Source: Tetragonia tetragonoides (taxonomy: Eukaryota > Streptophyta > Magnoliopsida > Caryophyllales > Aizoaceae). Taken from it: 64,000 bases of DNA. This document shows, piece by piece, positions 58,717 through 64,000 of the stretch (positions within the stretch are counted from its first letter, which is position 1; every line of letters starts with the position of its first letter). The notes under the pieces are model-generated. The model saw only the letters and a program-made list of their open reading frames with translations, was not told where the DNA came from and did not search any database. Position numbers and translations under genes: made by a program. The stretch covers positions 41,910,766-41,974,765 of the forward strand of contig CM076147.1 of NCBI GenBank assembly GCA_038025085.1, written 5' to 3'.

Positions 58717-59240
58717 TTGGTAACTGCAGCATTTCGTTCAGCTCATAAGGATGAAGCTTATATATTCCTAAAGGACAAGTACGTTGTGGATGACTACTGT
58801 CCTGGAGTGGGAAACAAGGACACTATCAAATACGGACCAATAGCCAATTCTGAGGGGTTTAAATCCCTAAAGGGCACAATCTTTGGGAAATATGGAATTG
58901 ATTGTGCTTTCGCATCCCACGACATTGGCAAAGCATACATCTTCGAAATCAACGAATGTGCATTGCTTGATTATTCCCCATTTACTACTGCAGCAGATGG
59001 TGACAAGCTCATCAAAGACCCCATGCCCATTTCGGAGATGTTCCCTTTCCTTAAGGGGACAGTGTTCGAGAATGGGGTTGATGCTATCTGTTCAAGGGCA
59101 ATCAGTATTCTCGTATCAACTATGGTCCCGACCCTAGTAATGGTTGCATCTTGAACAAGGGACCCATTAGCAAATGGTTCCCTTGTGTCAAGGGGACTAA
59201 ATTTGAGTCCGATATTGGTTCAAGAAAGTATTCTCGTTAG
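58717..59240 (+). pseudogene. Hemopexin-fold (albumin-2-like) copy, broken
   Basis: Homologous to the intact gene at 60623 from its residue 8 onward: VTAAFRSAHKDEAYIFLKDK, KYGIDCAFASHDIGKAYIFE and EMFPFLKGTVFENGVDA. No in-frame ATG was found at the start. At 59084 about 31 bp are missing after GTTGATGCT relative to the paralogue, which shifts the frame; the straight reading stops at 59154. Homology resumes in another frame (FKGNQYSRINYGPDPSNG, GPISKWFPCVKGTKFESDIG) and then ends abruptly near 59220, so the fourth hemopexin repeat is absent. Confidence 0.88.
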
Positions 59241-59640
59241 CATATAAGTCTAGTTTATGTAAGATATTGTTAAGCAAAAGTAAAATATATTATATTATTT
59301 TAGATATTATTTAGAGTAGTAGTTTTCAAATTGTCGTAGAAGTCAAGTTAGGTAAATAGTGACCTAGTTGGGTTATAGACTTATAGTTGTAGCCTATATG
59401 AAGACGTTATAGGGAAAGTAGAAGGATGTGTGATTGGGGGTTTTGTCTCCGACTTCATCTCGTCCAGCCAGGTGCTCTTAGGATATTTTTATCACCACAA
59501 GTTCAATATGTCAAGTGCAAAGCATAGTAAAGTTTAAATTCGTGGTTTTTTATCCCTCAAGTTCAAGGAGGGTTTTCCACGTATATCTTGTGTTCTTTTA
59601 TTATTATGTTTCCGCTTTATTTTATAGTCTTGTTAAAGTT
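59241..59640. other. Spacer after the broken hemopexin copy
   Basis: No gene recognised. Confidence 0.4.
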
Positions 59641-60035
59641 CCCATCAAGTGGTGTCTAAGAGAAACGCCCAACATGAGCAAATACACCCTAGATTTGTAC
59701 TCCCTCCGTCCCAAGTTTATCTTTACGTTGGATTTTTCACGCTATTCAAGACACTACTTTGACCATGAATATTTATGATTTCATAATTATAGAACTTATA
59801 ATAAGATGATATTTTTTGAAAATACTATTTAAAATGAATCTAACAATACTATTTTCACATTGTAAAACTAACTTTGTAACTTTTCACAAATAAGTGGTCA
59901 AAATTCACACACTTTGACCTTAAAAACTCCAATGTAAAGATAAACTTTGGACAGAGGGAGTATTATGTTCCAGGTTTTGCTTACACAACAACAACAAAAA
60001 AAATGTGCAAAACCAACTGACTACAAATCTCCAGA
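59640..60035 (+). pseudogene. Extensin/Ole e 1 3' fragment split by a MITE
   Basis: NMSKYTLDLY (59671-59699) and, after the MITE at 59700-59960, YVPGFAYTTTTKK (59964-60003) match the C-terminal part of the 53910 gene (NKYTLVLYSVPGFAYTTTKK). Only this end of the gene is present. Confidence 0.8.
59700..59960. mobile_element. Stowaway MITE inserted in the extensin fragment
   Basis: CTCCCTCCGTCCCAAGTTTA at the left and TAAACTTTGGACAGAGGGAG at the right form the terminal inverted repeat. TA flanks are at 59698-59699 and 59961-59962. Removing it with one TA restores a reading frame homologous to the extensin gene. Confidence 0.93.
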
Positions 60036-60524
60036 GTACATGCTCTCAAGAGTAGGTAAAAATTTGCAATCTGTTTGGCTCAGTTTCTAGAGTATTAACT
60101 TCTCCTTCCACATTATTCTTCCTCACACACTCCATCTTCCTCTAATTTCACAAAGACCCCCTACACGTCCAAATTCTAATTAAGAAGTTGAAATGGGGTT
60201 AGAATTACAAGTAGAAGTTACAAATTGTAACGCGTCGTCTAATTTTAGCCCCATTTCACTAGACTAATATATAATATCCACTCTTTTCAAAAAAGGACCG
60301 CCACTCCCACTACTCTTATCTTATGAGCACTATAAGATTTTGGAGTCACATTCTTGTGATGAACTTCCAACTTATGCCAAAATATAGGTGAAACTAGTCA
60401 CATTCTATTCTTGTGATGACTTCCAATTCATGCCAAAAGTTATGCTTTGTAGACATCCAAGAATCGTTTTTGAAGGGAGCGTTAGTTGTAGCTGAATTTC
60501 CAATAATACCCACATCTCTCCATC

Positions 60525-60531
60525 TATAAAA
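60525..60531 (+). promoter_or_regulatory. TATA box of the intact hemopexin-like gene
   Basis: TATAAAA lies 98 bp before the ATG. The region 60260-60600 is duplicated at 62690-63109 with the same TATA context (CATCTATAAAATGGGAAGCA). Confidence 0.7.
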
Positions 60532-60622
60532 TGGGAAGCAACAACTCTACTGGCATGAATATAGCTATCAGTCCTAAGATCAGCTTCAGAGATAAAAGCA
60601 CTCCAACTTCCTTGAGGCAAAA

Positions 60623-61330
60623 ATGTCGTGCGGTCCAACCTTCATAACAGCTGCATTTCGTTCAACTCATGATGATGAAGCCTATATATTCCTCAAGGAC
60701 AAGTACGTGGTGGACAACTATTGTCCAGGACAAGCAGATGACAAGGTCATTTACGGACCAGTTGCGAATTCTGAGGGGCTTCAATCCCTTAAGGGAACAA
60801 TCTTTGGTGAATATGGGGTAGACTGTGCTTTTGCATCTCATGACAAGGGCAAAGCATACATCTTCGCCTTCAACAATGTGGCGTTGCTAGATTATGCTCC
60901 ATTTGGGAAAGGTGCTGATGACAAGATCATCAAAGGACCTATGCCTATTTCCGAGATGTTCCCTTTCCTCAAGGGGACAGTGTTCGAGAATAGGATTGAT
61001 GCTGCATTCGAGTCCTCGAGAGAATACGAAGCTTATCTCTTTAGGGGTGATCAGTATGCTCGTATCAGCTATGGCCCTAAGGCTGCTTCCCTCATGAACC
61101 AAGGACCTATAAGCAAATTCTTCCCTTGCTTCAAGAGCACTACTTTTGAAAGCGACATTGGTTGTGCGTTTGCTTCGGTCCGTCACAATGAGGCATATGT
61201 GTTCAAGGGAGAGTTTTATGGACATCTCACATTTACTCCGGGGCAAACTAGTGATGTGCTCAATGGTGGGGTGCGCAAAATCAAGGACTACTGGCCTCAG
61301 TTGGCTAAACTACTCCTGCCCTCCGCCTGA
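60623..61330 (+). CDS. Hemopexin-fold protein, albumin-2-like, intact
   Basis: Single-exon ORF of 235 residues. Four hemopexin-like repeats start near residues 8, 66, 125 and 179 (TAAFRSTHDDEAYIFLKDKY, CAFASHDKGKAYIFAFNN, AAFESSREYEAYLFRGDQYA, CAFASVRHNEAYVFKGEFYG), forming one four-bladed propeller. The length and lack of a signal peptide match the legume albumin-2 (PA2) type, cytosolic seed or stress proteins for which polyamine and haem-related binding have been described. The function here is inferred from the fold. Copy 1 at 58717 and the orphan promoter at 62.7 kb show a small tandem family. Unlike those two, this gene has no leader intron: the leader runs CCTTGAG straight to the ATG. 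Confidence 0.92.
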   Translation: MSCGPTFITAAFRSTHDDEAYIFLKDKYVVDNYCPGQADDKVIYGPVANSEGLQSLKGTIFGEYGVDCAFASHDKGKAYIFAFNNVALLDYAPFGKGADDKIIKGPMPISEMFPFLKGTVFENRIDAAFESSREYEAYLFRGDQYARISYGPKAASLMNQGPISKFFPCFKSTTFESDIGCAFASVRHNEAYVFKGEFYGHLTFTPGQTSDVLNGGVRKIKDYWPQLAKLLLPSA

Positions 61331-61744
61331 TCATGCTATGCTAGCTATAATAAATAAGAGCTAAATCTTTGCTTACTAAGAGATGTAATGATATTATGAT
61401 AATAATGTGATCAATCTTGTCCTTGAATTAATCACACATATTCCGATATTCGTCCTCTAGATCAGTTGGTAGCTTGTTTACTATTGATGCTATGTTTGCA
61501 CGAAGTGATTAATGCTCCATATGCTGGAGTAGTATACAAATAAACACAAAAACTCATATGAGACATTTATACATGAGCTGTGATACGTGCGTCGTTTGAG
61601 CTAGCAAAAAAGGTGATACCATGGTATATGAATTATAAAAGGTGATAAAAAGTGATATACATTGTTGTAACTTTTGACCCTCGTAAATATATACAGAGTA
61701 TATTCACTATATTGTTGTGTGAATCTACATTTTTTATTTATTTA
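61331..61744. other. 3' flank of the hemopexin gene
   Basis: Probable 3' UTR and spacer; no gene. Confidence 0.4.
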
Positions 61745-62120
61745 TCATACTACCTCAAATGTAAGGGCGTTTTTATGGGACACCAATGTAAGGGCCGAAA
61801 CATCGAATGCATGGGTTATATCGAAGTTTGAGGATCCGGATAAATCTTTTGGGGCACTGAGGGTCCTCTAGGGTCATGAGAGACCCCTTAGAGAAGTTTG
61901 GGGAAAAATGACACCCGGGCCCCCGGAAGCCGAAAACGAAGGATATAATCCACCCAGGGACCCCGGAATGAAGGTGGATATTTTCGCCCCACATCACACA
62001 CCCCTAGGGGAAATGGGAAGCCCCACAGGGTAGGTTATCGGGTTCTTGGTAGGCTCGAAGGGCCTCATACTCCATCGGAGGCTAATCCATAGTTTTTGGG
62101 TTCCGAGCATGACTCCCCAC
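61745..62120. other. GC-rich island of unknown origin
   Basis: Much GC-richer than its surroundings (ACACCCGGGCCCCCGGAAGC, GGACCCCGGAATGAAGG) with CCCC/GGGG runs on both strands. I see no TIRs, LTR ends, long ORF or RNA-gene signature. Confidence 0.45.
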
Positions 62121-62394
62121 AAAAATGGGATTGGTTGTACACAATGCCATATATTGCTTTGCGATCCAAGTTATTAAACTTCATTATGTTTTTGTAACGT
62201 CTGATTGTTGCTACTTTCTCTCTCTTTTTTTTTTCTTTTTTTTTGTTACTAGTCATGAGTCACATGACACGTCATAAGTAAACTGACACATCATTTGACA
62301 ATTCAGTGACTGATGTGGCGAAATCTGGTTTAATCATTGCGTTTTAATCTAATTATACAAATGCATTTTAATCTAATTATATTAGGAAGGGATA

Positions 62395-62694
62395 AGGTGG
62401 TGTTTACTTGCTTGCAATCAAATCCAATGCAATGCAATCATTTTATAGGGTAGATATGAGGTGAAAAAGGAAGAAGGGGAAGGAAAAAGATGGGAAAAGT
62501 GATATTGATTACACCATTCAAAGTAATCATCATTACATGTGAAAAGTTGAGCAATTGTGATTACATTGAATCATGCAATCAACTCCACTTTTCTTATCCT
62601 ACTCCTCTCACTCCTTCACTTTTCACCCTATATTGACTCTATAAAATGATTGCATTGCATTATATTTGATTGCAAGTTAGTAAACAAACCCTAA
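62395..62694. mobile_element. MITE with TGCAATGCAATCATTTTATA arms
   Basis: The left arm GTTTACTTGCTTGCAATCAA, then TGCAATGCAATCATTTTATAG, is the inverted repeat of the right arm TATAAAATGATTGCATTGCA, then TTGATTGCAAGTTAGTAAAC. Arms of about 50 bp flank a 200 bp centre. Uninterrupted sister of the nested element at 13990-14570. Confidence 0.85.
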
Positions 62695-63109
62695 GAATTA
62701 GTGAGTTACTCAACCAATATTCGCCCTTGTTACAACAGCACCACCACTTCCACAACTCTTATCTTATGAGCTACTCTCTTATTAGATTCTAACTTCTAAT
62801 AAGTGACAACATATAGGTGAAACGAGTCATATTACATGTAACTTTCAAATGATGCCCAAAAGTATGCATTTATGCTTTGTAGATATCTCAGAATAATGTA
62901 CGTATCTTTTTTTTTAGTAAAGTTTGTCACCTCGTTCATGAACCGCATGTTATATTCTGGAGTCGTTTTTGAAGGGAGAGTTGTATTTAGCTGAATTTCC
63001 AATAGTGCCCACACCTATCCATCTATAAAATGGGAAGCAACTCTACCGGCATCAATATAGGTATCAGTCCTAAGAGCTTCAGAGATAAAGCACTCCCAAC
63101 TTCATTGAG
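62690..63109 (+). promoter_or_regulatory. Third hemopexin-like promoter and leader without a gene in the window
   Basis: Closely matches 60260-60600, with TATAAAA at 63024-63030 and a leader ending TTCATTGAG|GTACGT, a good splice donor. No hemopexin coding sequence follows before 64000, so the gene is lost, displaced, or beyond a long intron. Confidence 0.75.
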
Positions 63110-63229
63110 GTACGTATGAGTTTATACTTTATACTTTTCCTCTCTTTAGTGTTCTCCGTGAATTTATCATCTTGTGGTATCTCGCTCTCTAATTTGCTTT
63201 TGATTTCTCCTTCTGATATGGCCCGGAAT

Positions 63230-63440
63230 CGGTAGGTTTTAAGTAAGATCGTCTCGGTAACAATTTTTATTCAAAATGTGACCCTTTTTTGTCTAAAAAG
63301 TAGTAATACATTTTATCCAAAAAGTAATAATTTTTTTTTCACGGTTAGATTTGTTGATAAACACTTTTTAGTTCAAAAGTGGTTCAAAATTTAACGGTCG
63401 CCTCACGGGCAGACCGTCTCATATAAGTTTTTGCCTACTG
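63230..63440. repeat. Decayed DNA-element remnant
   Basis: AAGATCGTCTCGGTAAC at one end and CAGACCGTCTCATATAAG at the other recall motifs at 13730-13960 and 29195. Ends are not sharp. Confidence 0.4.
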
Positions 63441-63488
63441 AATTTAACCATTTTGATTTAAGCTTAAATTTCCAACCAAACAATACTT

Positions 63489-63752
63489 AGGCACTGTTCT
63501 CTTCAACTTATTCTTGAAACATTCTTGAAATATTCAGTAAATTTCAGTTAAGTCCAGTAAAATTCAATCTAGCTAAGTAAAAAAAAGTCCAATTTAGAAA
63601 ATTTTTGTTCACTACGGTAAAATAAAGTGCAAATTTACTCTTCTTTATTTTAGATTCAGTGATATAAGTTTGGTTCCTAAAAATTCAATTCAGTGCAGTT
63701 TAGTTTTCTATAGATAAGTTTAATAAAAATAAGGTGAAGAGAACAGGGTCTT
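63489..63752. mobile_element. MITE with TGTTCTCTTCA termini
   Basis: GGCACTGTTCTCTTCAACTT at the left and AAGGTGAAGAGAACAGGGTC at the right are inverted repeats. The interior is rich in TTCAGTT/AATTCA motifs. No coding sequence. Confidence 0.85.
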
Positions 63753-63866
63753 AAATCACTGAAGAAGTAGAAGAAAAAAAAAGGGGGGACATAAAGTAGA
63801 AATTAGCATTGATTACTTTGATCTCCATCCAAATTCATTTTTAGTTATTGCTTTTAAGAATAACGT

Positions 63867-64000
63867 TTAGGTTATGTTCTCTTCAATTTTTTTCATGAAA
63901 TATTCAGTTTAATTCAGTTCAATGCAGTAGTAAAAATAAGTTCAATTCCGAAAAACAAACCGCAATTTTACTTCTTTTTATTGCAAATTCAGTAAAAGTA
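63867..64000. mobile_element. Second TGTTCTCTTCA-type MITE, cut by window edge
   Basis: TTAGGTTATGTTCTCTTCAA followed by ATTCAGTTTAATTCAGTTCA repeats the start of the 63489 element. The right end lies beyond the window. Confidence 0.75.

Overview
This is eukaryotic nuclear DNA from a flowering plant. It is AT-rich, with intron-containing genes, many small inverted-repeat transposons (MITEs), tRNA-derived SINEs, hAT-type elements and one short LTR retrotransposon. Two genes resemble the 23 kDa jasmonate-induced protein family, which I know best from Atriplex and its relatives. That makes Caryophyllales (Amaranthaceae/Chenopodiaceae) the best guess, but this is an inference.

Layout. 0-1 kb: 3' part of an F-box/LRR gene. 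3.4-7.2 kb: a two-exon BCS1-like AAA-ATPase whose 2.3 kb intron holds a MITE and a tandem repeat. 8.3-13 kb: a tandem pair of two-exon jasmonate-induced protein genes. 13.9-15.4 kb: nested MITEs and a hAT-like element. 16.4-34.8 kb: an F-box/LRR/FBD cluster with two genes of one subtype (16.4, 21.3 kb), two of another (26.3 intact, 30.5 truncated), a decayed fragment (28.7 kb) and an antisense FBD fragment (34.5 kb). 33.5 kb: a truncated LINE. 37-40 kb: repeated fragments of a Ran GTPase gene. 40.8-42.1 kb: a non-autonomous copia-type element with identical LTRs. 43.4-45.2 kb: a decayed condensin CAP-H copy. 45.9-46.9 kb: an intact U5 snRNP 40 kDa WD40 gene (minus strand) with a probable intron in its 5' UTR. 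51.7-53.1 kb: a displaced F-box-family pseudogene related to the 16.4 kb gene. 53.9-54.9 kb: an extensin/Ole e 1 wall-protein gene. 55.8-57.7 kb: a large hAT-like element. 58.3-63.1 kb: a hemopexin-fold (albumin-2-like) family with one intact gene, one broken copy and one orphan promoter.

The genes do not form a pathway. The AAA-ATPase and the U5-40K gene look like ordinary cellular genes. The F-box, jasmonate-induced, extensin and hemopexin genes are fast-turnover accessory families in several stages of duplication and decay. A striking pattern is that five otherwise well-preserved genes are each broken by one-base insertions or deletions. This is either recent pseudogenisation or base-level assembly error, and raw reads would decide it. 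I found no clear new molecular system. The most interesting features are the one-base breaks, the datable nested insertions with exact target-site duplications, and a hAT-like element carrying a spliced gene-like segment.
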